Shown here: in pieces, positions 49,241-60,892 of the stretch | Position numbering within the stretch: position 1 is the stretch's first letter | Layout: each line of letters begins with the position of its first letter | NCBI GenBank assembly: GCA_949317995.1 | Contig: OX439037.1 | Span: 73,843,762 to 73,907,761 of the forward strand | Reading direction: 5' to 3' | Length of the DNA stretch: 64,000 nucleotides | Source of the DNA: Acholoe squamosa | Taxonomy: Eukaryota; Annelida; Polychaeta; Phyllodocida; Polynoidae | Notes under the pieces: model-generated | The model's database searches: none | Told to the model about the DNA's origin: nothing | What the model saw: the letters and a program-made list of their open reading frames with translations, nothing else | Translations under genes and position numbers: made by a program

Positions 49241-49249
49241 TGGAGTTGT

Positions 49250-50010
49250 CAACATGAGGATTCATAGAGGCACATTAAATCTGACAGGTTTTGTTTATTT
49301 CATGCTGATTACTTTGAGGACCATATCTTTTTTAGTGTATGAGCACTGGAGACCTCCACCACTGACCCTCCCCCCTTCCCCTCAAGCCTAATTTGGGGAC
49401 TCAGTTACTCGATTGGGGAGACTGTAAAATAGTTGAATTGGGCCCAGAGTATTCTTTTAATAATGCATCAAATTCAGTCTGTTTTGGAATATTTCTTCCA
49501 AACCTATCAGTTTAGTCGTAAATGAATCAATGAACTGTCCCAATCTAAGTTATATGGAGCTGGGCAAAACATCTAGTGTTTATTAATATAGATAACAACT
49601 TTCTTCTCATTGGAACTGCCTGCTAAAATATTTATAACTTACAGGGTCTAGGTATTCTAAGATTGGCAGTGCTTTCTACAGTTCTTAATCCAGCCTTGGA
49701 ATGTGCATGGTACCAAGATTCTTTTTTTCTAATTCAGTTTTTCACTACTTTTGTTGTTAACTAAGACTTTTGAATAGTCTCTGACAACTTAATCATATAT
49801 CTTACACATTTATTTATTTTATACTATATTTTCTGCATCATTGGGTCAAATGTAAATGACCCAGAAATAACCGATCTAATAACTTTTACTTTGGATGTTA
49901 ATATAAATTTCTATAGTCTCTACTTTTGTCAATGGGACCAGCTTTTTGCTTGTTACAAACGACCTTATAGGTTTATAATGGCTGGGTGAACAGCTTCCAT
50001 TGATAGGATG
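49250..50010. other. Intergenic sequence
   Basis: No supportable feature. Confidence 0.4.
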
Positions 50011-50039
50011 TCCCCATTAGAAACAAGAACGCAATAGAC

Positions 50040-50340
50040 AGTTAACAAAGCCATAGATGGACCCTTTGGGCTGCCCTCTCCCCTCCCACCACACCCTTAC
50101 TGCCCTTAGCAAAGCTCTGATAGTGATCTCCTGGCAGCCTAACGTATTGGATAGCAAGGTTCCAAAACTCCCTACTGCAGTGATTTGGATGTTGATGGGG
50201 ATTAGGTGAGGAGGTGAAGAGCCCACATGGATGGGCAGAGTGAAGGCCACTAAATCCCTGGCTCCCATAAATTCTCAGCTGATGATGGGGAGGGTATACA
50301 CAGGAGAACTGGATGAGGGTGTGATACACAGGTCAGTGTG
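50040..50340 (+). repeat. Low-copy duplication family II, member
   Basis: Similar to 43860-43985 on the same strand. Minus-strand frames of about 80-95 residues across it have no recognisable domain and are not kept in the other copy. Confidence 0.6.
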
Positions 50341-51325
50341 ATGCATACGACAACACATTTTATGTGGGAGATTGTAGATGGTGTAGAGATGGTAAATAGG
50401 GGAGGCCAGAGAGAAGTATTTAGCTGTCAAGGAGAAAATATGGAAGGTATGGCCTTAGGGCAGGGCAAGAGTTGAGGGACTGTCGGAGGGCTGGTGAGCT
50501 CTTAATCAGGGATGAATTGTGTGCCTTTGGTGTTCACCTTTCATGTTTGATATGCATACAAAGGCAATGCAAATGTATTGAGATACAACCACGATCAACA
50601 CCTGTGTCTGTAAACAGAGGGATCTCTTTCCTGTCCATAACATGCTTTCTGTATTTTCTTCCAAATGGAGAAATGCAAACTGAGAGAAACAATTAAAAGG
50701 CTGATTAACACAGCACAGAGTCTTATATCAAGCCAGGTGGATGTCTATTGTCCTAGTTTGTTTGGAAACGAGAATGTTGTAAGTCCTCTTCAATTCAAGT
50801 TATCAACAATGATTCTCTTTACATTCTCACAGAATATTTTATTTTCAGGTTGCACTTTGCAAGCATTATGTGTTGCATTTCATATTAACACAACAGTGTT
50901 GGACATCAGGTGTGAGTTTACTGTTTGCTTTAAGGGTCAGTGTCAGAATAAGTGTACAAAACCCGGAAAACCATGGTTTTTGGCCTTTGTGCAGCCATAG
51001 AATAAATTATGCTCATCCAATCTTGTCTTCCATGGTCTCATCTTATAGAAGACAATTTAACCTTTCAGAAAAATATCAATTTGCGTCTGTCGGGTAAAAA
51101 TTCTTTGAGTTAAGGCGCCCCAAAGTCCCAAAATCACTAAAAATCCTGTTTTTTGCAGTTAAGGTTATTTTTCACATGTCATATTGTTCACTCAAAGACT
51201 ATAAACCCATCCAAAATGGCATGTGGTATTAGGCATAAGTTAGACCTACACTATCTATGTCAGTTTAGGTGGATGTTGACTGAAGATCTTTTGCTATGGT
51301 CACTCGTGTGAGGAATTTTACTCTT

Positions 51326-52975
51326 CGAGGCGTCTGTGACAATAACCCTTAGGTTAGAATAACTCTATCAATAATAGGGATATAATGTCTCTAATACATA
51401 CCACTTAAAGAACTAATAAGGGGGTGAAGTTGGTATCAATATTTAAGCCATCCATCAAATGGTCCCTCATTTGTGGGTCAGAATGTTAATGTGGACTGGG
51501 TTTTTCGTCACAGACGCCTCAGCTACATGTTATAATGTTGCTAATTTATTTAAGTATCCATAAATTTGCTTTTCTTACATGTCATATCAACCAACACAGC
51601 CTGCTTATCAAATCTGACAAGCATTGGTAGGCTCTGGTCCTGCAGTGTAGCACTTTGAGTACCATTTCCCATATAGGGGGTTTTCGTCACACTATTTAGT
51701 TTGTTGCAAAGTTGGAATCTTCTGGTGTTACTCAGTGGAAGTCTATTACTTGAGGGAACCTTGTTTTTGTCAAATAAGTGTTATTTCTGGTTGTTTCTCA
51801 AAGATTTTCTAAAGATTCTCTTCAGACTTTGACAAATTTTGCCATCAAAGTTTAGGAATCCGATCAAATTTCTTTTGCAGTACAAAGATTATACCCCCTA
51901 GTACTTGCTGATGTGATTAGATTTGGTTAAATTTGCCTCATTTCGATGGAAGCAATATAGCTTGATTGAATCAGTAAGCCTCTTGGACTGGGCAGGTGCC
52001 TGCCATGTTGATTTTGGGTGATATTGGATAAGGACTCATATAATAATTTTAGTCAAGAGTTGGCTGGTCTAAACTTGTGTTTGACCCAAAATTGCCTCAA
52101 ACTGCTCCAGAAATTCCCACCTGTTCATGAAATTTGGGATTTCAATTTACATTTATGTGGTTGGTATGATGCTTTGTACTCCTATACATCAATTGTGTGT
52201 GTTATGATTAGAATCCCATCATTTATTTGGCCACAAGAAGCACCAAAGTGCAGGAATGAGTTTTCGTCACAGACGCTTCAGACGGAAATGAAATTCTGGC
52301 ATTGTAATCTTGCAAAGCATCATCTATACAATATCTATTCTTGGTAGACTGTGATATATTATAGTTCAATGTCCTCACCTAGAATAATTACATTTCCAGC
52401 ATATTTATTTAAATTTATTGCATTTTTAGATTTTGTCACAGACGCCTCGCCTCGTTTCAACATTTTCCCCCCAAAAAAATATTTTCAGGTGATATAACCA
52501 ACTAATACTTTACCACAAGATGCCCCTAGCCCACTTTGGTACAGAGCAGCTTTGCTATTGCTGAAAATAAGCTTTTGGGGCCCCCTTTAGCTGTGTGAAA
52601 TTTGAATTTTCCTTAATTTTTTCCATCTCAGCGGACATTCAATGCTCGTGTATACAAAATTGGTTTCAGTGAGGCCTCTACTGTTTCATTTTCCCAAAAC
52701 TAGACGCAATGAGGATTTATTAGAGCAATTCTGGAGCTAATCAGGGCATAATTGACAGAACTACAGTAAAGTTGGTGATTTAAAGACAAAAATGTCCAAA
52801 TTTTCAATATTTTGATAATTATGTCTGGGCTGTCACAAAAAAAATAAAAATACAGTTTGGAATTCTTCCAAGCTTAATCCAGTTAGTAATAGGTACTTGC
52901 AGCCCAAATTTCAAGTTGCTGGGATTGTCCTAACTTGTTTTAGAGCAATCCTAGAGTTTTTGTCACAGACGCCTT
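51326..52975. repeat. Recurring GTCACAGACGCCT motif
   Basis: TTTT(C/T)GTCACAGACGCCTC-type words occur at 51505-51520, 52262-52278, 52431-52449 and 52957-52973 (plus) and at 51326-51343 (inverted). Flanks between copies are not obviously alike, so this is a dispersed short motif, not a tandem repeat. A shorter TTTTCGTCACA is at 51679. Confidence 0.7.
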
Positions 52976-52999
52976 AATATTTAATCCTTTAGGGCCACA

Positions 53000-54140
53000 T
53001 GGTGTCTCCTGGCTCATGTTCAGGAGTCTGTTGTTCTGATGCACCAATACAAGCAAGTATACACACTTATTATATGGGACACAGATATTCAGCATGAGTC
53101 ATAAATACAACACTGGCAGATTACTCACTGGGGCGGCAGTCATGCATTATGATGACCATGAAGAACTATACATTGATGCACTATCCAGCTAAATAATGAG
53201 ACAAGAGCTGCTCTTTCAGCCATGAATTGTATTTTCAACACCCCTGGAGGTGCTCATGCCTTTACATTGATAAATGAAGTCAGCACTTTTAATGAATATA
53301 AGAAATGTCACTTTGTACATTTACATTAGCACATCATATTTTAGCACACAAGAAGACATGACTGCTCACCATGAGATATTCTTGGGAAAATGTAAGAATT
53401 CTCTTGGAAAAAATACAAATTCCACTTCAAGTGATTTCTTCTAAATATACCATCCATGATTCATTCACACCTTTCATTTTTTATTCATTATTGTCATTAT
53501 TCTTTCCTTTTCCTTTATTTAAAAAAAAATAATCAACTATGGAGCTTTCTGTCTGAACTACATACGGTTGAAAATCATAGAAAGTTGGCACATGGGGTCT
53601 CCCGTGGAGTTTGGGGGCCTGAGATTAAACCCTGTTGTATCTGAAAGATATTTTTTGTGGATAATGTATAGGTGTTGCAAAAACTACCCACGAAATATTT
53701 TCAGTTAAATATAAAATGCATTGCTGTGGCAACACCCTGAACATCTACACTCTGGAAGACCTTGGAAAGGTATCTTGCCGAATGACATTAGGGGGATATT
53801 TTCCCTTAAGCCATGCAAAATTAATTCTTTTATGCATTTGGTCAACTTTTATGCTAACTTTTGTTGACTACTGGGTCTAAGGGTAGGATTCAGAGAGCTG
53901 CAGCTAAAGGACTTGGACTTTTGTCCTACACTTGAATTCTTTTTCTTCAGGCCTGAAATGGCATTTTCACTGAATTCCTTGAAATTCCTGGTTTAGGAAA
54001 TTTCAAAACTTGCTGGTATACATAAAAGTGACACAGTCTTAGGTAGTTACTTTTAATCATGTGGAAGACAATGCCCACCATGTGTACTTTCAGGTGGTAT
54101 ATAGGTTTAATGGGCCAAAAATATGTGAACACCTCACAAT
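53000..54140. other. Intergenic sequence
   Basis: No supportable feature; the short frame at 53456-53644 has no recognisable domain. Confidence 0.4.
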
Positions 54141-54144
54141 CGAG

Positions 54145-54640
54145 GTCCTCAACATGGCATGTAACTCAAATATCAATCGGGAAGACTGATTCCCAGAATT
54201 GTGATAAAAGTTTATCACGAAAACGTTCATTCTAGGAGAGGAAGATCACATATGACATAAATACTGATACGATTTCCATAATCTACAGGTCAAAATGGTC
54301 CAGACTAGAGATTTCCATGGAAGTATGACGATAATTTCTCTAGGAAACCAAGCCCTCACCATGGCTGTACCTCAAATGTCATTCGGAAAGAGAGGTTCAC
54401 AGAATCGCGATAAAGGTTTATCACAAGAACGTTCATTCTATGATAAGAAGAACACATTCTATAATAAGAAGAACGCATCTGAGATAAATGCTAATACAAT
54501 TTTTATAATCTATAGGTCAGAATGGTCCAGACTAGAGATTTCCATTGAGTATGATGATAATATCTTTAGGAAACAAACCACTCAACATAGCATATAGCTA
54601 AAATGTCATTTGGCAAGACATGTCATTCGGCAAGACATTT
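54145..54640 (+). repeat. Tandem repeat, unit about 205-225 bp
   Basis: Two full units begin near 54149 and 54351 and a partial third near 54575. Each contains CTCAACATGGC-like, TCATTCGG-like, CAGAAT.G.GATAAA.GTTTATCAC, AACGTTCATTCTA and AATGGTCCAGACTAGAGATT words in order. The second unit has an extra 24-base internal duplication (TATGATAAGAAGAACACATTC-like). An open frame across unit 2 is not conserved in unit 1. Confidence 0.85.
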
Positions 54641-54644
54641 TTTA

Positions 54645-55500
54645 GACCCCCTGCTATTCCAAACCATGAGGGATAATTTATCTGTTTTTTTCACTATGGC
54701 ACTTAGATAGATGTGTAAATAACTGACATAGTTAATATGGTTAAATATGTAAACCCCAGCCAGGATGAGAAGGAATGTGCTATTTCGGGAAGACACCCAA
54801 AAAAGGGCTGTCTGGCTGAAAAAAACTCAAGGCCTGCTCACAGCCAAGATAATGGACCAATTCCAATTATTTGTCCAGATTACTTTAGCAAGGGACTAAC
54901 TCTAAATGTTAGCACAGAAAATTAAACCATATACATCATAGATATTTTAGGAGGGGGTCATTTTCGCCCAGACAAACTACTTTACAAAAAGTTAATTTCT
55001 CAAAAAATATAGACCAACTGCCCCTAGGAATACAATCTTAGGTCCAGAATTTCGGTTTCCCTTCAGATTTCAGTGGTCATAAATGGAAGGACCTATTCCT
55101 AGGGTTATCACAGTCTTGAAGGATTTGCATGATGAATCTAATATGCTGTGCACATTCAACAGGGTATACCAATTGTATCATACAGTATCGTGATGACGGC
55201 CATACAGAGGCAGCATACCTCCTGAAATGTTAACAGTATTACATCCATTAACTGTAACCATGATTCCTAATTGGATTGATGCACCATGTACCAGACACAT
55301 ACCTGCTGTTGAATAATTGAATTTCAGTGAATCAAGCCTGTATGCTGAAATCACTAGTTGTGCAAAACAGTGCAACCAAAGCCCTTTGCAAGAAATATTG
55401 TTAAGAGCACCCACTCTGCATTGATAACTTTGATTTCAAATGTATGCACATGCCTACCCTACATGAGTCTACCCTATAGAATACACAGGTTGGGATAGGA
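54645..55500. other. Intergenic sequence
   Basis: No gene or repeat recognised. The short minus-strand frame at 55178-55414 has no recognisable domain. Confidence 0.4.
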
Positions 55501-55920
55501 GCTGATGTGTTGATGTGGGATCTGGGGGATTAGGTTATGTTTTGATGGATACAACCAGGGGGAAGAGGTCAACCTCACTCACCATGGTGTATAAAAAGGG
55601 GCTCTGGTGTCAATGCCTTTCTTCACCTATTCCCATAGATTCTTCCCCCTGGATCGATGTCTGCCCGGAAAACAAAAGCTTCTTTAGTCCATTCTCATCC
55701 AGAGCTAGTCCACCTCCCTTGCCACCTCCCATAGGTCTAGTGGCCTTTACACCTTACACCCAACATCCCATATACCACCCTTACCCCACTATCATAAATG
55801 ACAGAACAAGTGACAACCACCAATCCAAACTTCTCTCATACCTTCACCCTCTTGCTTTCTATGTGCCTGTAATTTCTCCTCAACAGTCAAGAGACCTCAT
55901 ACTTCTTCATGACATAATAC
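55500..55920 (+). repeat. Low-copy duplication family II, cut by the gypsy LTR
   Basis: It matches 46650-46760, 47200-47340 and then 48340-48390. The match to the last stops at about 55918, where GAC.TAATAC meets TGTAATG; the relative continues GACGGATTACTCTGG. The border supports an insertion edge at 55920/55921. A 136-residue frame here is not conserved in the relatives. Confidence 0.6.
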
Positions 55921-56500
55921 TGTAATGTATGACCGTCGATGGTTTGGAAAGGATCACGAATACGAGTATATCCGGTTTCAAAAGGCAACAAGTATTTATT
56001 CAGTATCCTAAGTTACAGGGAGCTAAATAGATTCCGTATGGTCGAGAGGGTGTTCGGAAAGCTCGGACTTATGACTACCAGGTAAGATCTCGGAGTCAGT
56101 ACGTTCTGATGTTATTCCTATGGAATCCGGTAGGATTCTCCTCGTCCTAGGTTCCGACCCGACTATTATATAGCCACAGGGGTTGGGTGGCGACCTCTCG
56201 TGTTTAATCCCCGCAGCCCGGAGGGCGGTGCTGCCACCGCCCGCCAGGCGTACCAGGCTCTCAACCCGAAAGGCCGCTCCACTTGGAACCTAGGCAACCC
56301 GTAAGCCATGAACACTATTACTAAACCGTGCCCCTACACTACCTCCACCAAGACTATAACAAGGTGTTACACAACGGGTAGAAACTAAGTTATAGTATTA
56401 ACAATAGCAATATATATAAAGGGCGCACGGCTGGCTTACAGGTTGACTGACTCTACATTAAAGTATAAACATGGGAATATGATGAGTATTGATATGGTTA
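55921..56500 (-). repeat. Probable 3' LTR of the gypsy element (inner edge uncertain)
   Basis: The outer edge is set by TGTAATG at 55921 (minus strand ends CATTACA) and by loss of similarity to the 48.3-kb duplicate. On the minus strand a TATA box, TATATAA (56166-56174), precedes a polyadenylation signal AATAAA (complement near 55990-56000), the order of U3-R-U5. Between them and further upstream is a GC-rich hairpin, GGGCGGTG-CTGC-CACCGCCC (about 56223-56242). No polypurine tract or matching inner TG end was identified, so the right coordinate is a guess. Confidence 0.45.
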
Positions 56501-57458
56501 TATAAACACATTCACACCATAGTATGTACCTTATGAGTGTAATAAATACATCCAATTAGATGTTTGTTTAAGTGTTATTATTTACACAGTACATATAGAG
56601 TTTCAGGTGTTTGATCATCATAGTTTATACAATAGGAGATGGAAGACCTAATACAACTGCTTCCATATATACCATGCTAACCTGGAGTATTGTTTTGACT
56701 ATCCGAACTAGATTAATAAGTAAAATACCATATTTTAGGGTTGAACCTATACGGGTTGGTAAAAATAACATATTTAACCTTTAGGTTCGGAAATAACAAA
56801 AAATTTACTATGTACTCGATAGTTTTAGTTACAATACAGCTTTAAGTTATAGTACATGTATTCACCGATTAACCTAGGATACTTTGGTAAGTATGATATG
56901 TGAATAATATTAATAACATTTGTAAAATGATTTTTACACATTTGTAGCATCGGCAAAACATATATAACCTTGAACACATAGTGGTGTTAATGATCTGGTC
57001 TTAACAATTGCCAGATATATGTAGTTTAATTAAATAGTAGCCTACCAGTGTAGCAGGAAACTGTACAAATATATAAAATTAAGTGATAACGTATTTTTCA
57101 TATCACCTATGAAGTTTTCCGAATGTATGGCCGTCCCATCATCTTGATATCGTGGTGTGGTGGTACTAGCTCAGGGCCTCTCGGGACCTTTCAGAGTCTA
57201 AGTACGGGATCGTCCATTTCCTAGGGTCTGGAATGTCCATTCCGGTCGTGTTGGGCCTTTTCATAGTGGAGTCCGCGTATCGTAATCATCTGCTACCAGC
57301 CATCGTATCCATTCCAGGTCAGCACTCATCATACCATTCAGATTTATGTTAGAGCATATTATTAAAAAAATCAGAAATACACAGATTAATCCTATCATAC
57401 TTATTTACTTTCGGAATCCTTGGGTTTCTCAGGTTCTAACCCATACAGAGCGATCTGT

Positions 57459-58484
57459 TCATCGATCATATTCGAAAAACTTCTGATTCAGGAAATCTAC
57501 CTCGCTCCTGGCCTTAGCAACCTCAACAGTCCAGAATTCAGCAGCTTTCTTCTGACGTGCCTCCTGGGTTTCTAATTGCTTCATTTTTTCCTTATGTTCG
57601 ATATCTCGTTCTGATTCAATCCGACTTATTTCCAGAGATTGGATTGCCTCAGTCATATGCATTACTGAACCTACAACATCTTGCAGGTATTCTATGGATA
57701 GTGCGTGATGACGTTTTTGCCAGTCGATCATGCAGCTCTTTTGTATCTGAAAACTTTCCGGAGAAATGTCCACAATGTCATAGTTGACTGGGTCCTGAAT
57801 ATACGAACTCCGGCTTGGCAGTGGTTCGCGTTCGGAATAGTCAGATGATCCAGAGTGTTTCCGACGTCTGGGGTTTTCAGACAGACCTCCAGATGCTATG
57901 GAAGAGGATGCCACGTCTCCCTGGGAAGTGGAGATCGTGACACCCCTGCCATTTCCGACAGGTGGTGGGGCTGGCTTAGCCCAGTTTCCGACAGTTCGGT
58001 TTTCGGATGATGCAGATTTGGGTGTTCCCCTTCCGATACCAGTGGGCCGTTCCCTACCCCGTTGGCTAAGGGTCTGGGTCTCAGGCCCGGATGGTCCCAT
58101 TCTCGGAAAGTCCTTATCTTTATCCTTATTCACATCGAACACAGGTGGGGCAGCGCCTCTCAACGCAGACAGAGGAGACGGTGCTTCCCGATTGCGATCC
58201 CTATGCTCAGGTGCCGGGCGTTGGATTCCACGGAATGAAATCTTACCCGGCTGTGGCTTCATACGTTTTGCGGATGTGGCCTTACTAGAGTCCCGGTAGG
58301 CGCTGTCGCCCCGGTACTCCCTCATTTCTCCGAACTGTTCATTAGTAATTCTTAATCTACCCGCAGTGTAGTTCAGATGAAACGCTGCCTCCAGTTTGGA
58401 ATTGGCGTGCGTTTCGACTTCACACAATCTACCGACTTTAGACTTTAGAGACTCCGGAAGTTGGTTTTCTTCCAGGAGTCCCAC
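57459..58484 (-). CDS. Extra ORF, C-terminal part (coiled coil)
   Basis: A 341-codon frame that opens with a GTG codon, so it is a continuation and not an independent gene. It overlaps the end of the upstream frame by 40 bases and lies in the -1 frame relative to it; no canonical X XXY YYZ slippery heptamer is evident in the overlap, so a shift by indel is as likely as programmed frameshifting. Residues about 60-230 are Ser/Pro/Gly/Arg-rich and probably disordered. Residues about 255-341 (SIEYLQDVVGSVM .. EVDFLNQKFFEYDR) look like a long coiled coil. There is no transmembrane segment or signal peptide. I do not recognise the family. Confidence 0.6.
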   Translation of the reverse strand: MGLLEENQLPESLKSKVGRLCEVETHANSKLEAAFHLNYTAGRLRITNEQFGEMREYRGDSAYRDSSKATSAKRMKPQPGKISFRGIQRPAPEHRDRNREAPSPLSALRGAAPPVFDVNKDKDKDFPRMGPSGPETQTLSQRGRERPTGIGRGTPKSASSENRTVGNWAKPAPPPVGNGRGVTISTSQGDVASSSIASGGLSENPRRRKHSGSSDYSEREPLPSRSSYIQDPVNYDIVDISPESFQIQKSCMIDWQKRHHALSIEYLQDVVGSVMHMTEAIQSLEISRIESERDIEHKEKMKQLETQEARQKKAAEFWTVEVAKARSEVDFLNQKFFEYDR

Positions 58485-60280
58485 TTATCGATCAGAAGTT
58501 TGTGCAGATCCAAGGCTGCCTTCAGAGCTGATTTCACACCAATCTGGTGTTCATCTTTCAGATGTCGGACCAGCTCACTCTTCCGGACCGTGGTTATTCC
58601 AGAACAGATGGCACTGTTCCTACCTTTGTTCATATAACACATATACACCGGGTGATGGTGCATATGTTCCTCAACTATGTGACGGATGAATCTCATATGG
58701 GAGCTGAACTTTTCAGGTTCATCGCTTCCCCTAGCACAGATGATAAACGGACAGGTGGTGTTGGTCTCCTTATCCCAACTGTCGATGGCCCACTTGATCT
58801 TACAGTAGGCATCGAAATCATAATACTCCTTATTCCGGTTGTCGATGGTCTGTTCGACCCAGTTAACATAGAAGTAATTCGGATTCCGGTCCTGACGAGT
58901 GTACCTCATCCACTCTTCATCATCTTGCTCCCCATCCATATTAATGAACGGAGGGCAACTGTAGTACCGAGTGTTTCGTTTACACTCTTCCAGAGATTTG
59001 GGAATCAATTGCTTGAACCCACTCCTGACATTGTTCCATATTTTCTTCTCATCGAGGGTGGGTGCTCCCTCGTCATCATATAACTCGGGATGGTCTATGT
59101 CGGTAGACCAATCCCACGTATCCGACTCTGTAGTATCCTGTGAGCCGGAAGCCACAGGTTTCGGAACCACAGGGGTCTTCGGAATGGCGCCAGTTGGCTT
59201 CGGACTCGTATATGCCGCTACCTGACTTGCCTCGTCTCCGGATTCTTTTTCTTCCAACTTCTTACCCATCTTTTCCTGCTTATTAAGCTTCTGTCTCTCC
59301 TCCTTCTCTTTTCTCTTAACAAGGGCTTTCGCCTTCTTACTCAAATTTTGCTTCCAACCTTCTTTTTCCTTAACAGTGCCCTTCGTGGTTACTCGGGCCT
59401 GCAACCGGGCTTTGGTCTCTTCCACTGACGCACTCTGCCCGGTACTTATTTCGGTTAATTTTTACCTTTGTTTTCTTAATAATTCTTCTTGTTGTTCCAA
59501 CTTCTCTTCGGATTCGGATTGCATTCTTACGTTTTCTCTTTCGATACGGCTGTCTTCAGCTCGCAGATCGGTTTCAGAAAGATTTTCGGAAGAGGCGGAA
59601 GATCTCCTGCGGGTAGGCTTAGCCGTAGCCCCTCCCCCAGTTTCACTCCCATCGTCAATATCCATATGATCCGATCCTGAATCAATCTTAACAGGGCTCG
59701 GTGGGTTCCGTGATGGCTGCATCCCGTACCAGAACAGGGACGCATGCTCTTCAACGGTGGCTTCCGGGTGTTCCCGGCCCCACTTGTCCTTAACGTAAGA
59801 AACCGTACGGAAGAACTCATTGTTCACACTCATACCCGTAGCGAAATCCATATAGTTTAGTAACCATATGTCCGGAATGGATACATCCTCAGGGATTGCT
59901 TTCTTAATTAAGTTCCTCCACATCTCAGGAATCTTTTCCGGTTTAGATGTTTTCGGATTCCAGATGTATTCTTTCTCAATGAAGATCGTATCACCATTCG
60001 GCCACGCGATGCTTCCCAACGTATAGTCAATCTTACCATGATTTTCCGGGGGGTCCATCATGGGTTCAGTTGGTTCTGAAAGTATGGATTTTGCTGGGGA
60101 GGGGGGTGGAGGCATCTCCGACGTTCCCACTCCACTAGTGTTCAGATCCAGACATACCAGCGTGTTTGCTGCTTCCCTATCCTCCAGAGCAGCTTCTTCC
60201 TCGGGATGGATTGGGCTCATTCCCGAACGGTCCTCCATATCCACCTCCATACTGGATTCAGACAACATCTTTTCCGCCAT
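58445..60280 (-). CDS. Extra ORF with two C2H2-like fingers, one internal stop
   Basis: The frame starts at ATG 60280 (MAEKMLSESSMEVDMED), is closed by a single TAA at 59462-59464, then stays open in the same frame to 58445. The first part (272 residues) is acidic, then has a folded-looking segment with IWLLNYMDFATGMSVNNEFF. After the stop comes a Lys/Glu-rich probable coiled coil, then a Cys/His region. Counted from codon 59425, C225-x4-C230..H249-x4-H254 and C263-x10-C274..H288-x4-H293 resemble two C2H2 zinc fingers. Lack of a CCHC knuckle and retroviral gag motifs argues against ordinary gag; lack of membrane segments argues against env. A role in nucleic-acid binding is inferred. Confidence 0.65.
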
Positions 60281-60289
60281 TTAGACGGA

Positions 60290-60892
60290 AATTCTGACTC
60301 GTAGATTGGTCTCAGTAGTACTTCGACGTACTCTTCGACCTTATAATCTTAGTTAGTGTTCGTATTTATCAGAATATAGCGCTTACAGCAGGGAAAAGCT
60401 ACCGAGCAAAATCAAGCACGTCGAGTTTCCGCGGCGTAGACGCTTGATTAAACAAGATGGCGTCACATCACGCGAGAAACCCCAAACCCGAGGTCAAGGG
60501 TTATACCCTCGTTCCGGTTAATTGGGTCACGCGGTGACACGTGCTTTCCACGTGCACTCGTAAACAAAACGGTCTGTCAGAGCTCATATTGTCTTCCCGG
60601 CTCGATATCATCTGGAGTACACATGGAGAATACGTATAGCCTTATGCCGATACGTCGGACTAATCCGTCCATTACCCACTGGAACCTCGAGGAGCCGACA
60701 ACAGAGCAGGTTAGAGCGGTTTCATTACAACCTGACGAGCATCCCGAAGGTGCTGTCAACATAGTTGACACCACTCTCTGTCATAACAAATAACAACACA
60801 AACATTAAAAAGTGCAAACATACGTAAAAACAGGACTATACATCGTTGTGTTTCAGGATTCAATACTTATTAGAATCTATTGTCGGGCTCAT
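60290..60892 (-). promoter_or_regulatory. Promoter-like gap between integrase and extra ORF
   Basis: These 0.6 kb are non-coding. On the minus strand a TATAAG box lies about 62 bases before the ATG (complement of about 60339-60346). Further up are two CACGTG E-boxes (about 60537-60558), an AAGATGGCG YY1-like word (complement strand, near 60457) and several CpGs. An internal promoter for the extra ORF is possible. Alternatively the gap is a terminal repeat separating two head-to-tail elements; I saw no matching copy elsewhere in the window. Confidence 0.35.

Noticed and set aside
55515..55925. 136-residue plus-strand ORF as a host gene
   Set aside because: The DNA is a member of a low-copy duplication family whose other members do not keep the frame.
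57557..60284. Plus-strand ORFs such as 58547-59083 and 57898-58299
   Set aside because: Shadows of the minus-strand gypsy coding region.
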